This document shows, piece after piece, positions 46,784-60,370 of a stretch of DNA of 64,000 nucleotides (positions within the stretch are counted from its first letter, which is position 1; the number at the start of each line of letters is the position of its first letter). Under the pieces are notes generated by a model that saw only the letters and a list, made by a program, of their open reading frames with translations, was not told the origin of the DNA and searched no databases. The stretch covers positions 434,001 through 498,000 of the forward strand of contig NW_026515468.1 of NCBI RefSeq assembly GCF_014898815.1, written 5' to 3'. Both the position numbers and the translations under genes were made by a program. This DNA is from Panonychus citri. Lineage: Eukaryota > Arthropoda > Arachnida > Trombidiformes > Tetranychidae.

Positions 46784-49075
46784 ATGAACCGAGAATATGA
46801 GCGACGTCTTCTACGGACTTTAAACAGTAAAAATACTATTGAAGTTCCGTCTAGTGATGGACAGAATCCGGTAAGTTGTGTGTCTCTTTAATACTCTTTG
46901 TTTTTTTTTCCAATTCTCTTGTGTTAATCATTAAGGTGATTATTTTCTGTTTTGTTTTTCTATCCAATTGTTTAGAATTTAAAATTATCTGTGTATTCAT
47001 CTGTTTTTTTCTCTCCTGTTTAGTTTGAAATTCTATTCTAAATTTGGTATTGAAAGGGGTTCGATTGTTTCTTTTTTCCAACTGTTCAGATTTTCTAAAT
47101 GTTTCATTCTTATTTTTTTGTTACCTTGTTTTCTTTTTTGCTATTATGATATAAATAAGTTTATTTTTCTTCTCCGCAACATGGTTTACCTTGATCCTTC
47201 TTGATTCTTATCTTATACTAATTAATGTAATCACTTGTTACATTTAATACGTAATAAGTACTGTTATTAGTTATTACTAATTTGATTTTCTTTTCTTTCT
47301 TTTCTTTATAGACTTCACCGAGGTCGCCTTTGGCCAATGAAAGATATATTAGTGATAGATATACACCTATCAGAGAATCACCCAACTGGAACATAAGGTT
47401 TACAATGATACAGGTAAATTAAGTGTTAATTGTTGTTGAGTTGTTAAGCCAATTCGTCAACCGAATTTGCTTTATCCGAATCTATTGTTTTTCCATGTTT
47501 TTCAATTTCTCTTTTTTTATCGTATTTTATAGCAACAAGAAGGTGTAAAGACTCCACAACCAAGGAAGGCTAAAGAAGCTTCAACCGATAACTGCAAAGA
47601 CACAATAGCCTATCAATGCTTGCTTAAAAATGAACTTCTTGGAGCTGGAATCGAAGATATCAAAGAGCAAGTGGAAGAGAGACGAGTTTTCGCACCATTG
47701 ACTACAAGAAATTTATTTACGGTAATTTGGATGTCGAAAAAAAACTTTCTTTTTCCTTCGTTCACTTGAATAATTATTCTAATATTCGTTATTTATCTTA
47801 CCTTCTTAGTATCGTGTCCGAGACAGCCATAGTTTGGTCGAACCTTCATCTCCTTATTCACTTTCTCCAGTTAGTAGTAAAAGTCAGAAACTTCTTCGAT
47901 CTCCAAGGAAAACAGCTCGAAAAATATCCAAAATACCATATAAAGTTCTAGACGCTCCCGAGCTTCATGACGATTTCTATCTCAATCTAGTTGACTGGTC
48001 TTCAACAAACATTTTAAGTGTTGGGCTTGGTACCTGTGTTTATCTATGGAGTGCATGTACATCACAAGTAACTCGTCTTTGTGATTTATCTTCCGACAAC
48101 GATTCAGTTACATCAGTCTCATGGGCTGAAAGAGTAAGTTCTCATCGGATTACAAATTTTCCTAATCTATTTGAGTCAAGTTTCAATTTTAAATGAGTAA
48201 ATTGTTACTAATGTGTTAATGTTTTATTTGATTATCTTTAGGGACACTCGGTTGCGGTTGGGACTCATAAGGGTTTGGTCCAAATTTGGGATGTTGTAGC
48301 CAACAAACGAATCAATGTTCTCGAAGGTCACACCGCCAGAGTAGGTGCTTTAGCCTGGAATGGTGATGTGTTATCGTCGGGAAGTCGCGATAGAAATATA
48401 TTACAACGAGATGTACGAGATCCTCAAATTGTACCTAACCGAAGGCTGCAAGGTCATCGGCAAGAGGTTTGTGGTCTTAAATGGTCACCAGATAATCAAC
48501 ATTTAGCCTCCGGAGGGAATGATAATAAACTTTTCGTCTGGAATCTAAGCCATTTGACTCCGGTCCAAACTTACACTGAGCATGTAGCTGCTGTTAAAGC
48601 AATCGCTTGGTCACCTCATCATCATGGACTATTAGCAAGTGGAGGTGGAACAGCTGATCGACACATTAGATTCTGGAATACTCTTACGGGTCAACCCATG
48701 CAGTATGTTGATACAGGGTCTCAAGTTTGCAATTTAGCTTGGTCAAAACATTCATCTGAATTAGTTAGCACTCATGGTTACTCACAGAATCAAATTCTTG
48801 TCTGGAAATATCCTACATTAATGCAAGTTGCCAAACTATCCGGACATTCCTATCGAGTACTTTATCTAGTAAGTTAATTGGTGAAACAAATGGCAATTCA
48901 AAATTTTAATTGTTCCCTTATTCTTGTTTTTCTTCACTAGGCAATGTCTCCCGACGGTGAATCAATTGTGACAGGAGCGGGTGATGAGACACTCAGATTT
49001 TGGAATGTATTTAACAAGACGAGATCACATAAAGAACCAAAATCTCTGCTCAACCTGTTTTCAAGTATTCGTTGA
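46784..49075 (+). CDS. fzr: Fizzy-related/Cdh1, APC/C co-activator
   Basis: Six exons, all phase 0: 46784-46870, 47312-47413, 47533-47721, 47810-48133, 48242-48868 and 48941-49075. They join to 487 residues; human FZR1 has 496. Cdh1 recruits D-box and KEN-box substrates to the anaphase-promoting complex in late mitosis and G1. The C-box is DRYTPIR at 44-50, then a linker with RSPRKTARKISKIPYKVLDA, a CDK-site and localisation region. A seven-bladed WD40 propeller follows (DDFYLNLVDWSS to DETLRFWNVF). The protein ends in the Ile-Arg tail (SSIR) that docks on APC3. CSAT-like regions that mark Cdc20 are absent and the propeller matches FZR1 far better. The third C-box residue is Thr, where Ile is usual. 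The gene is convergent with the receptor gene. Confidence 0.96.
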
Positions 49076-49556
49076 AAATTTCTACTTCCAATTTCCTTCC
49101 ACCCAATTTTCACCTTTCGAGAAAAAGAACAAAAAAACGGAAAAATCTAAACAAAACGCTTTCTATTACGTAACAAAAATCCTTATATAATTAAACGTAA
49201 ATCACAAAATTAAAAGACCATCGGCCATTTAATTGCTAGAGGAAGTGAAAGAAAAAAATCCACTCGAGATTAAAGAGCCAAAACGAGAGCTTTTAACTCA
49301 ATTAATTGAGTTTAACATCAAATTTGGTTAATTTAAAACAACATCTGATGAAAAAAGACAATTTAAATCAGTTAAATTAACCAAAAAATCTACAACAATC
49401 AGATGAGTCAAGCTTTTTTCTTTCTTTTTCTTTTAATCATAAATCCCATTCACTTGGAAAGACAATTGTTACAACTTGCCTTACAATTGATTATAATTTA
49501 AAAACAAAAGCTTTAAATAAAAAGTGACATCAACTGATTGTAACAATTAAGTTTAT

Positions 49557-50763
49557 TCATTTAGCATTGTAAAAATTAGGAATCGCCATTGCAACGGTAA
49601 AAACAAACGTAGTTAACGTGTTGATTGCATCGGAAGTAATTAAATATAATCCCAAGAAACGTATTCCAGCTAATTGTTGATTAATTAAATCCATCAAAAG
49701 TAAAACCTGTAAATTGTGAGTAAATGATTAATAATCAATTGCAACCAATAATCAACAATCAGATTCTTACCTCTGATTTAAAGTAATCACTACGTTCAAT
49801 CAAAGTTGACTTGTAAATATCTTCAACGACTAATTTAGGATAATTAACAAAACCAAATAAACATTGGACAAAAAAAGTGACCACAATTAACAATTGGATT
49901 GACCAAATAATATATTTAATCATTGAAATTAAATCACTATTTGAATAGAAAGCAACGTAAACAATTAACGTTGCTCTCGGAATTGTAGAGATGCAAATCA
50001 TTGATACAAATCGTCGGAATCTTAAATCACACAAATCACTTAGAACAATTAACTGATAGTGATCATTTCTAAATCGTTGGAAATTTAAATCACTCGGATA
50101 AATTTGTTCCATTTGGATAACAATTAACTGATTTAATCTTTTATGTCCAATCTCAATGAGACAACCAGAGGTGAGAAAACCTCGGAATAAATTGTAATTA
50201 AGAATAACAATTAATAAGCTAACTGAATTATCCAAAATGTATATCAGGTAATTTAATTGTTCACTAAATATGTACATGTTAATTACTTTGAATAGCCAAC
50301 CGGCTAAATCAATTAAAATGATGATTGTTGATTTAATTTGAACTTTCAAATTAGATGATTTTAATTGTTCAACGACAATTGGATCGGTTGAAATTTTTAA
50401 TTGTGTCCAAATTGAATCAAATTGATTAACAAATGATTTCGATGGGTAGTTTAAACTCTCAGCAATTAAATAAATTATTACAATTTCCTCAATTGAAAAA
50501 TCCATTATTTGACTAATTCCATTTGATTTATTAATCATTTCAATTGTAATTTGAAAATAATTAGTTAATCTGTAAATGAATGAAATTATAATTAAAACAC
50601 AATAGAGATAATTAATTGGTGAATAGTTGAAAATCAATCGGTTAATTGTTGATTTCGTGATCAGCTCGTGTTTAATTGATGTTTGAATCTTAATTGCTGG
50701 GGATTTCACTAATTGTTCAGGATTAATTGTTGCTCGGTTTTTACTTTTTCTTAAACAAAACAT
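49557..50763 (-). CDS. Gustatory receptor-like seven-transmembrane protein
   Basis: Two exons on the minus strand, 49771-50763 and 49557-49706, join in phase 0 (splice after KSE) to 380 residues. The sequence is rich in Ile, Leu and Asn, with about seven hydrophobic segments, among them YLYCVLIIISFIYRL, VSLLIVILNYNLF, MIKYIIWSIQLLIVVTFFVQ and, in the last exon, a segment ending LTTFVFTVAMAIPNF. A long cytoplasmic loop before the last segments, a short second exon carrying the last helix, and a phase-0 intron close to the C-terminus fit arthropod gustatory receptors, which are hugely expanded in spider mites. The usual TYhhhhhQF end motif is only loosely matched. No ligand can be guessed. It is divergent from MCM5. 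Confidence 0.75.
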
Positions 50764-51357
50764 TTTTAATTGTCACGATTACAAGGTGACAATTAATGAC
50801 ACAATTTTCTTGTCAACAATTAACTCAATAAAATGACGATCATTGGTCATAGTTTGATGACTGATTTGATTAATTTTTTTTCTAAGTCACTTAATCACTT
50901 AATCGATAATTTAATCCGATTCATCTGTTTTCTCAATAACATGAAAAATTATTGATTATCAATTCACTTTATTGTCAAAAATTCGATAGAAATCCAATGA
51001 ATTAGTCAATGATCAAAATCTCATCAATCAGATCTAATTAGTTATTTAGAAAAAAATTTTCTCTTTTAATTAGTTTACTGATCAATTGATTTGGTTGGAA
51101 ACTTTTTTCAACAAATGGAAAAGTTGACAAATCAACAAATTGAAGTTCGTTCACTTTGTTAGTTCCAATTCTTCCCAATAGATGGAGTCACTTTTCTTTG
51201 TTCTTTTCCCGCCAATGTTGACAAATCTTTAAATCTTTTCTTTATGTTACTTTAAACTCTTGGTTTTTAATTTTTACCTTTTAATTGATTGTATTTACTG
51301 CGAACTTTAATTAGTTTAATTGTTTTATTCTTTTTAATTTACATTTTCTAATTAACC
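50764..51357. other. Bidirectional spacer between receptor gene and MCM5
   Basis: About 590 bases separating two divergent start codons, so it must contain both promoters. It is AT-rich. TTCCCGCCAATG at about 51207-51218, roughly 140 bases before the MCM5 ATG, resembles an E2F site (TTTSSCGC-like, here TTCCCGCC), which would suit a replication gene. Confidence 0.5.
51207..51214 (+). promoter_or_regulatory. E2F-like site upstream of MCM5
   Basis: TTCCCGCC, about 145 bases before the MCM5 start codon, is one of the few GC-rich words in the spacer. E2F sites TTSSCGCC control MCM genes in animals. Binding is inferred from the match and the gene. Confidence 0.45.
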
Positions 51358-53623
51358 ATGGATGGATTTGATAACCCAGGTGTCTTTTTTAGTAACGTTT
51401 CCGGTGTTCAAGATGGAGAAGAAGGTAAACAAATGAATCTCGCTGGAATCAAAAGGAAATTCAAAGATTTTCTTAAACAATATCATGAAGGGAATATGAT
51501 TTACAAATACAGGTAATTGTAAACAATTTGATTCTCTAATTGCTTTGGATTAACGTTTCTTAATGTTTAAAATTCTATTCTATTCTAGGGATCTGTTACG
51601 AAGGCAGTTTAATATTGGCCAATTTTGGGTTGAAATTGCTTTGGAAGATCTTTCCAGTTATGATGAAGATCTTGCTACCCAAGTGACTAAATATCCTATT
51701 GAAAGTCTACCTTTATTTGAAGAAGCGGCTAAAGAGGTTGGAGATGAGGTTACTCGTCCTCGACCTGCAGGTGAAGAGGAGGCTAAAGATTTTCAAGTTC
51801 TTATTACCTCTGAAGGTAATTGTGTTTCTCTGCGAGAACTTAAATCTGATTATATTTCTAAATTAGTAAGAGTCTCTGGTATTGTAATTGCTGCCTCTTC
51901 AATACGAGCTAAAGCTACTGAAGTTGCTATTCAATGTCGTGGTTGTCGAGATGTTGTTGCTAACATTCCTGTTCGTTCTGGTTTGGAAGGTTTCTTGATG
52001 CCTCGTAAATGTAATGGTGATCAAACTGGACGAACATTGAAATGTCCATTAGATCCTTATTTTATTATCCCCGATAAGTGTAAATGTATCGATTTTCAAA
52101 CACTTAAACTACAAGAAGCACCAGAAGCAGTTCCCCAAGGTGAAATGCCTCGACATTTACAAGTTTACTGTGACAGGTATTTGTGTGAACGAGTTGTTCC
52201 TGGAAATCGAGTTACTCTTGTTGGTATTTACTCTATCAAAAAAATTGCTTCCATGAAAACCAATGATAGAAAAGCAAGTATTGGTGTTCGAAATCCTTAC
52301 CTTCGAGTTGTCGGAATTCAAATTCAAAGTGAAAACTATGGTCACCGAGCAGTTATCCCTTATACTAGTGAAGAGGAGGAATATTTTATCAATTTGGCCG
52401 CGAGTTCAAATGTTTACGAAAGGATTGTTAAAAGTATCGCACCTTCAGTTTATGGATGTGAAGACATGAAGAAAGCGATTGCCTGTTTACTGTTCAGTGG
52501 ATCGAGGAAACGTTTACCCGATGGACTGAATCGAAGAGGAGATATTAACGTTCTGTTCCTTGGTGATCCTGGTACAGCAAAGTCGCAACTTCTTAAATTT
52601 GTCGAGAAAGTTGCTCCGATTGCTGTTTACACTTCCGGAAAGGGAAGTTCAGCCGCTGGTTTAACCGCTTCGGTCACTAGAGATCCAACCACTAGGAATT
52701 TCATCATGGAAGGTGGGGCCATGGTTTTAGCCGATGGTGGTTGTGTTTGTATCGATGAGTTTGATAAAATGCGGGAAGACGATCGAGTGGCCATTCACGA
52801 AGCTATGGAACAACAAACGATCTCCATTGCAAAGGCCGGTATTACGACCACCTTGAATTCTAGATGTGCCGTTATGGCAGCGGCCAACAGTGTTTTCGGT
52901 CGGTGGGATGACACTAAAGCTGATCAGAATATTGAATTTATGCCCACAATTTTGGCTCGTTTTGATATGATTTTCGTGATTAAAGATGAACACAATGAAA
53001 GGAAAGACGCAACTTTAGCTAAACACGTTATGGATGTTCACATGAATGCTCAGACTACAATCGAGGATAATGTTGAAGGTGAATTAAGTTTGAACACTTT
53101 GAAAAAGTATATCAGTTATTGTCGAGCAAAATGTGGACCTCGTTTATCTGGACCAGCGGCGAAAAAGCTTGTCGATAGTTATGTTGCCATGAGAAATGGT
53201 GGTGATGATCCTGATGCAAGTCGACGATCAACTATTCCGATTACTGTTCGTCAATTGGAAGCCGTTGTTCGTATTTCGGAAGCGTTAGCAAAAATGGAAT
53301 TGAAACCTTTTGTTGAAGATCGACACGTAGAAGAAGCCAAGAGACTTTTCAAAGTTTCGACTTTGAGAGCAGCATCGACCGGAGAATTGGCTGGTGCTGA
53401 AGGTTTCACCTCCGATGAAGATCATCAAACTTTAGTTAAAGTTGAGAAACAAATCAAAAAACGATTCCCTGTCGGTACTCAAATCTCCGAGGCATCGATT
53501 GTCCAAGATTTGGTACAAAAAGATATCTCAGAGAAAGTTGTTCATAAAGTCTTAAATTGTATGATCAGACGAGGTGAAATTTCGTACCGTGTATCACGTA
53601 AAATGTTATTCAGACTCAAGTAA
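51358..53623 (+). CDS. Mcm5: DNA replication licensing factor MCM5
   Basis: Two exons, 51358-51512 and 51589-53623, join in frame to 729 residues; human MCM5 has 734. MCM5 is a subunit of the MCM2-7 hexamer, the helicase core loaded at replication origins. The N-terminus MDGFDNPGVFFSN is typical. The zinc-binding region has CRGC and, after PRKC and LKC, CKC. The AAA+ module shows Walker A GDPGTAKSQ near residue 376, Walker B CIDEFDKM near 438 and the arginine finger in ARFD near 506. The C-terminal winged-helix region ends VSRKMLFRLK. Start and length agree with the family. AATAAA for polyadenylation lies at 53775-53780. Confidence 0.97.
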
Positions 53624-54359
53624 ACACGTTGCTCCTCATCCAATTAACCATCAAATGAACCAAAACAATCAACTTTTAATTGCTAACATTTTGTTTTCAA
53701 TCCAAAAGAACCAAAAAAAAAAATGGTAAACAAAACCATTGAAAACATTGTCAAAATCTCACAAAATCCGTTACAATAAATAAAACAAAAAACATCCAAT
53801 GTGTAAACAATAAAAAAAAACAAAGCCAACAGTTAATTACACAGGTATGTCTAGTTAATCACTTGGGAAAAACGGAAACAATCAAGGGCACAAGGGAACA
53901 ACAATTAACAATTAACAAAACAATTAACGACAAAGAGAAACGATGACAACATTTGAATGAATTTGAAAATTTTCCAAAAAGGAAAAATCATTAACCAAAC
54001 AATGAGAAGTATAAAAAATTCCAACAATTGAATCTTGAAGAATTTGATTAAATTGTAATGGAACAATTTAACAATTTTGTTAATTTAGTTGAGAAAAAGA
54101 AAAATGTTAGTTATGATGGAAGTCGAGAGATGGCGACTGTTGCCAATTCTTTTGGGTGTAAATCGAATCACGTGACATGATGACTAATATTTGTTACCTT
54201 CTTTTCCGTTGATGTTGAAGTTTCTTGGTTACAATTGAAGTAGAATTGAAACTTTTCGGATGTTTGTTTTTTTCTAATTGTGATTAATATTGATTGAATT
54301 ACTTATTCCAATTGAATTTATTTAGTGATTTAACTTACTGGACATTTGTTGCCATCATC
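53624..54359. other. MCM5 3' flank and Fasciclin-2 promoter
   Basis: About 740 bases. MCM5 AATAAA lies at 53775-53780. AGATGGCGAC at 54128-54137 is a partial CTCF-like word about 225 bases before the Fasciclin-2 start. No other gene. Confidence 0.5.
53775..53780 (+). terminator. polyadenylation signal AATAAA for MCM5
   Basis: AATAAATAAA about 150 bases after the MCM5 stop codon, in A-rich DNA. Best candidate for its 3' end. Confidence 0.45.
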
Positions 54360-57300
54360 ATGAGGAGACTTTTGTGTTTCTCCGTGACTCTAATTACCTG
54401 GTTAAGTTTAATTAACTGTGAGATCCATGGAAAGTTAACCATTTTTCCTGATGGAGAAAAAGCCAGAGCTGAGGCTCACAAGCCACTTTTAATTACCTGT
54501 TCAGGTACTAATGTAGAACCAGGTTACTTTTCTGACTTCCAATGGTTTAATAGAAACAATGAGCAAATATTAAACAATCCACGAATCAAATTATCTCCAG
54601 GCCAAGGATCACTTGGTTTGATTATCAATGATCCAGATATTGGAGATGGTGGTAATTACCGTTGTACTGCCATGTATCAGAATACAAAGCTTCTTAATGC
54701 CTCCATTGAGATTGTTATTTTCAAATCAATTACCTGGGATGATTGTCCGGAAGATCAGTTTTTAATTCTGGGACAACCTAATCAAAAGATTGTGTGTAAA
54801 GTTTCATCTCAACCAACATCAAAAATTAGCTGGGAAAAAGATTTCCAAGATTTGGATAAATCAAAATTCTCAATTACAAATGATGGTGTCATCGTAAAAG
54901 GATTGGTTTCTAATGATACTTCAGGTTCATTTAAAATAACAGCCTCCATTTTGGAACATGGTGTTCTTCGTACTCGAAATATTCGAGTTCAAGTTCTAGT
55001 TAAACCAATAATCACTGAATTTGATAAATATCGTGAGGTTGTTGAAGGTGAACGGACAACCTTTAATTGTCGTGCTTCGGGAACACCTTCACCTTTTTAT
55101 TCCTTTATTGATAATCGTCGGAGAAATTTAACCCTTGAGAATGGGTTTACAGTGGATACAGTTGCTGGTAATCTTGTTATCGAATCGGTTAAAAAGGATA
55201 CGGAAAATCAATCTATCACTTGTGAGGCTAAAAATATGGCGGGTGAAGTTTCACAGAAAATGGAGCTCAGAGTTTTAACCAAACCTGTGGTTTATCAGTT
55301 TGAAAATTTAACTTTTGCTGAATCTACTCGACAAGAGTGGAGTTGTAAGGTTCGAGGTGATCCGATTCCTAAAATTACAATAATGAAATGGAAAAGTGCT
55401 CAGGATGGTTATGATAAAGATCCATTGCCAAAAATTGATTCGCCTTATACATTTGAAACAATCAAACTTGGACCAAATGAGGTTGATTATCGGATGAAAT
55501 TTACGAGTGTTTCTCGTAAAGATGATGGCCTCTATTATTGTCGAGCTACCAACAAGGCTGGAAATGCAGAGGTTTTAGGTCACATTACAGTTGAATTTCC
55601 GCCTGACCTCTCACAGACCAACACCCATGTTAAAACTTGGTCAAGTAATCCAGTCAATTTGACCTGTATTGCCGAGGCGATACCAAATGCTACCATTTCC
55701 TGGAGGTTCAACAACATTGATTTACGCCTGGAAAAGAGTGATAGTTACGCTTTTTATGATGGTAATGGAATCAGTTATCTAACCGTTAAGCCCAAAACGG
55801 CTAATTACATTTTTGGAACCTATGTTTGTGTCGCTGAGAATTTACGAGGAAAAAGATCAATCGACATTAAATTATCTGAAGCTCATCCACCAACCTCTCC
55901 AAATGTAAAGATAATTAAAAGCCGTCCAACTTCAATGGAATTTGAAATAAGTGATCTCGGTTCTGATCTACCGATAAGAAATTATCTTGTTAAATATTGG
56001 CGAGAATCTGAAGCTGATTCAGAGAAGCAAAAAGTTTGGCCCGCTTCAGGAAAAAACTATCGACTTGATGATTTAACACCAACAACACGATATCGATTTA
56101 GTTTCGCCTCACAAAATGATGTTGGAATCGGAGATTATTCAGCCTATCGAATTGAAACAACCCCAGACGAAAGTAAACCCGACAAACCGACCTTCCTTTT
56201 CGATGTAGTTGATGAGACCCGTCAATTAACAACCGATGGTTTTGTGAAAAGTGACTTTGGTGATCTTATCCATTTCCGTTGGAATCAAGCAGAAGACAAT
56301 GGAAGAGCTATAACTCATTACATCATCAAATATCATCAAGTTCATAAATCTCAAGATGGTTATCTAATCATTGGTCAAGAATATCCGGAAATCCAAGTTA
56401 ACAGTAAAGATCCCCTTCAATATACTCTACGTAATCTCTCACCAAACACTTTCTACAAGATTGAACTATCGGCAGTAAACTCCATAGGTACAAGTGACTC
56501 GAATCATATAATCTTCAAAACCTCAGCCACTGGTGAGTAATAAATCGAACCTCCTCCCCCAACCAGATCAATAAGAAACATTAAACTCTAATATGCATTA
56601 GTCATAACCATTTAAATCTCTATGGACATTAACCAAAAGTGATGTTTTTGTTTTGCAACTTTTACCCTCCAAAGTTAAGATAAACATTAACTCACCACCA
56701 AAAGTAAATTGATACACAATTAATGATTAATTATTGACCTTTTAATTATTTTCTCAATAGTAAGTGTAACAATCTCTTACCATTGACCCTACAGAGCGAG
56801 TGAGAGAGAGAGAGAGAGAGTCAGTTTCATAGTATTTTTAAAAGGTTTTACTTGTTGACAAGTTGAACTCATTTGTTTGCCAACAAACAATATCCTAGAA
56901 ACTTGATGTTTTCATCTTGCTTTCTCCCTCGACTCACTCATTGAACCTTTTCTCCCCTTCATCTTTAAATACATAATATTTATTGTATCGATTTGAGGCC
57001 TTCCCTTGTCAATAATAGAGTAATGTTGATATCGAGTGTTGTGGATATGTCCTAAAAAGATTTATTGATTAGCATAATTATCTTTCATTTTCTTTTCTTT
57101 CTTCTTTCTCATCACTTTTATCGCCATCTTCATCAAAAGAAACAGACAGATGACATATTCTGATGATATGTAAATCTATTATCTTCCTCTAATCTTAATG
57201 ACAGTTATGATTTTTGTCACACTTATATAATAATCAACTGAATATCTTGCACATTATATTGTCTTAATTATTAGATTCTTTCATCATCTATGATCATTGA

Positions 57301-60300
57301 TGATGATTGTTATTATTTTACTTTTAAAGGTAAATAATCTTTGGCATTGGTTCAACATCAATTCCTCCAACCGTGTGACAAATGATTTAATTGGAATCTG
57401 TTGGAACTTATCAGCTGAAAAGTTCATTATCTTTTCTTGATGATTTCGTTTTTTTTTCATTTATCTCTCTCTCTCTCTCTCGCTCTTTCTTTCTAATTGT
57501 TGCTACATAGTTGTAACAATTAAGTGTATCAGAATTATCGTTAAATTGGATTACAATCATTAGAATCTTGTATTGCTTGTCAAGGGAATAACCATTATTA
57601 TCATCATTATAATTGATTGTAAAATTTTTGATTATTGTCTGATGATTTGTTTTGCTTGATTAACAGTTGATCCTAAAGCTTAATTGTAATTAGAAATTAG
57701 ATTGTGATCAACTTTGTTCTCTCTCTCTCTCTCTTTAAATTCCTAGTGATCAGTAGCTAAATTAGCTGATTCTTACAATTTAAAAGGCTCTAAATTATTT
57801 TTAGTAACAATTAATTAATATTTTACTTTTAATTGCCGTTAAATTGCCTTTCTCTTTATAAATACTAACCTCTTTTTTTTCAATTTACTAAATTGTAATT
57901 GTTCATTGTTGATAATGATACTGCTTGATTAGTTTTAGTACAATTAAATTCCCTGTTGATTCAATTGATTGTTTGAAATGCATTTGCAATTTGGATTATC
58001 TAATTTTCAAGATTAAACAACAGTTTGTTAATCAAGGTCTTACCAACAATCCTGTTTTTTTATATGATTAACCTTATTTATTTCAATCATATAACTTTGA
58101 TTGGTTTGCATATTGATTGTTATATTGATTCAATCAACTTTATCAATCCATTGAATTATCAACCTATCCCTTTAATTATAAACTAAATTTTACTAAATCA
58201 AAATGGCTTCTAGCAATTAACTAATCATCAGACAACAGTTTTTACAGTTATCATATTCAAATTTGACCCTTGAAAGACAAACTGTGAAACCCGTCAAGTA
58301 TTAATGTTATTAATCAAATTATATATTTGGACAGTTAGTTAATTTGATAATCACTAATCTTGATTAATCCTACTTTTTGTTGATTAAACAAATCAATTAT
58401 CAAATAACAATCCTCATACTCAAATGAATAACAAAGTTAGCAATCAGCAATGATTAACAATCTTTAATTGATTGATTGTTTAATTCGTAGGTTGTTAATG
58501 ATAACTTAACTTTTACTTAACCTGAAAGTTATCCAACTAATTATTATCATTAAACAATCATAATTATCTCATCAATTGCTCCATCATTATAATAATGATC
58601 TTTCACCATAATTACTTTTCCCAATTTAAACCTAAACAATTAGACGATTCTCTATGTTTCTTATTGGTATATCATCATTATCCCAAACTCTCTCAATTTG
58701 ACTGAATAATTTTCTAAATTGTTGATATTTTCTCTAACTAATCAATTGTCTTTTCTCTCTGTCAATTTAGCCTCATCTCCGTCCGGATGGGGTCAAGACT
58801 TGGAGTATGATCCATCCACTTACAGCATGGGAGCTGCTCTCATCTCAGTTGCCATATCTCTCATCATAATCTTAATCGTAATGGATATAATATTTTATAT
58901 CCGTTGTAAAGTAGGTGTATTATATTTCATCAAAAGCTTCATATGGCCAGAGACCTCTGTCAATAATCATAAGAAGGCCGATTTTCATCCTGGGTAAGTG
59001 ATTAACTATAATATTGATTATAAATTCTCAAAATAATCTGTTTACAAGCGGAACAAATTATTAAATTGATCAACGGTTTTTCATTTCATAATAACGATAA
59101 TGTTGATGATTAAACTTTATATATTTCTCATCTCAAGTAGCTTAATAGCTTAATAAATCATCAAACTAATCTATTGTTTTCTTTATGTATAATCATAAAC
59201 AGCAACCTAGGATCCATATCGGAAGTCAAGTTATCATCGAGAAGTGAAATTGATAATCCGGCTTTTGAGTAAGAAGATATTTTCATTAATAACTTTATTT
59301 TTTATTCTATTATACAATTAATTTCTGATGAATAAGTTTTTTTTTCTTCAAATTCTTTTGACAAATTGATGAGGATGAATAAACGGAAGACATATTATCA
59401 ATATCTCTTCCTCATCATTTTTAGCATCATTTTTTTAAATATCATGAAGACATAATTGATTCCGTACATGTATAATATATAAATTGTTAGTCTATTCAAT
59501 TTGATTACTACTACTTCATCTCTTGGGTCACTATTAATACTTAATCACTATAATAATATTGTCCTCTAATCCAATAATCAAATCTAATTTGATAAGTTGA
59601 ATCTCTTTTTTTTCATCATTTTGATTTTTGATGAAGATGATGTTGATTATGGTGATTCTATTCATAAATCTCTCTCTCTCTCTCTTTTCTCATCATCATT
59701 TCTCTAACCAATACTCTCTCTCTCTCTTCTTTATCCTCATCATCTCTATCATCTTCAAATCATCTTCCATCAGTTCTAATAACGGAAAGATTAGAAGTGA
59801 TGAACTAACACCCATGATGTTGGTTACTGATTCAAGAGGGTGAGCTGTCACATATAACATTTGGGATGAAATCCGCTTCCTTTTTTATTGTTAATTTTCA
59901 TGCTTCTAATCATTATTGTTATCACATCTTTTTCGTTGATTATTATTATTGTTTATCCAATGCTTGAAAAGCTATTACTCATAACCATACACAATTGCAT
60001 CAGCTAACAAAACCCTGATTGCATTGTTAATCCTGTTGATTAACCGCTCATTTTATTCATTGTTTTTACCAATAATATCCTTATTCCTGTGTATGGATAA
60101 GGATGAAATCTCATCCTTATTGATGCACTTCCCATGAATCAATTTCACCTTTTCTTATGGCGATGTTACCTGTTTGCATTTGCTTGTTTTTTTAAATTTC
60201 TCAATCATTTCTATTCAGTTTCATTCAACTCACACATCCACACCTTATCCTGTAACCATGTCAATCCCTAATCCATATCGTCATAATCTTTGCAACTTAA

Positions 60301-60307
60301 TAACTGT

Positions 60308-60370
<63 letters not shown>

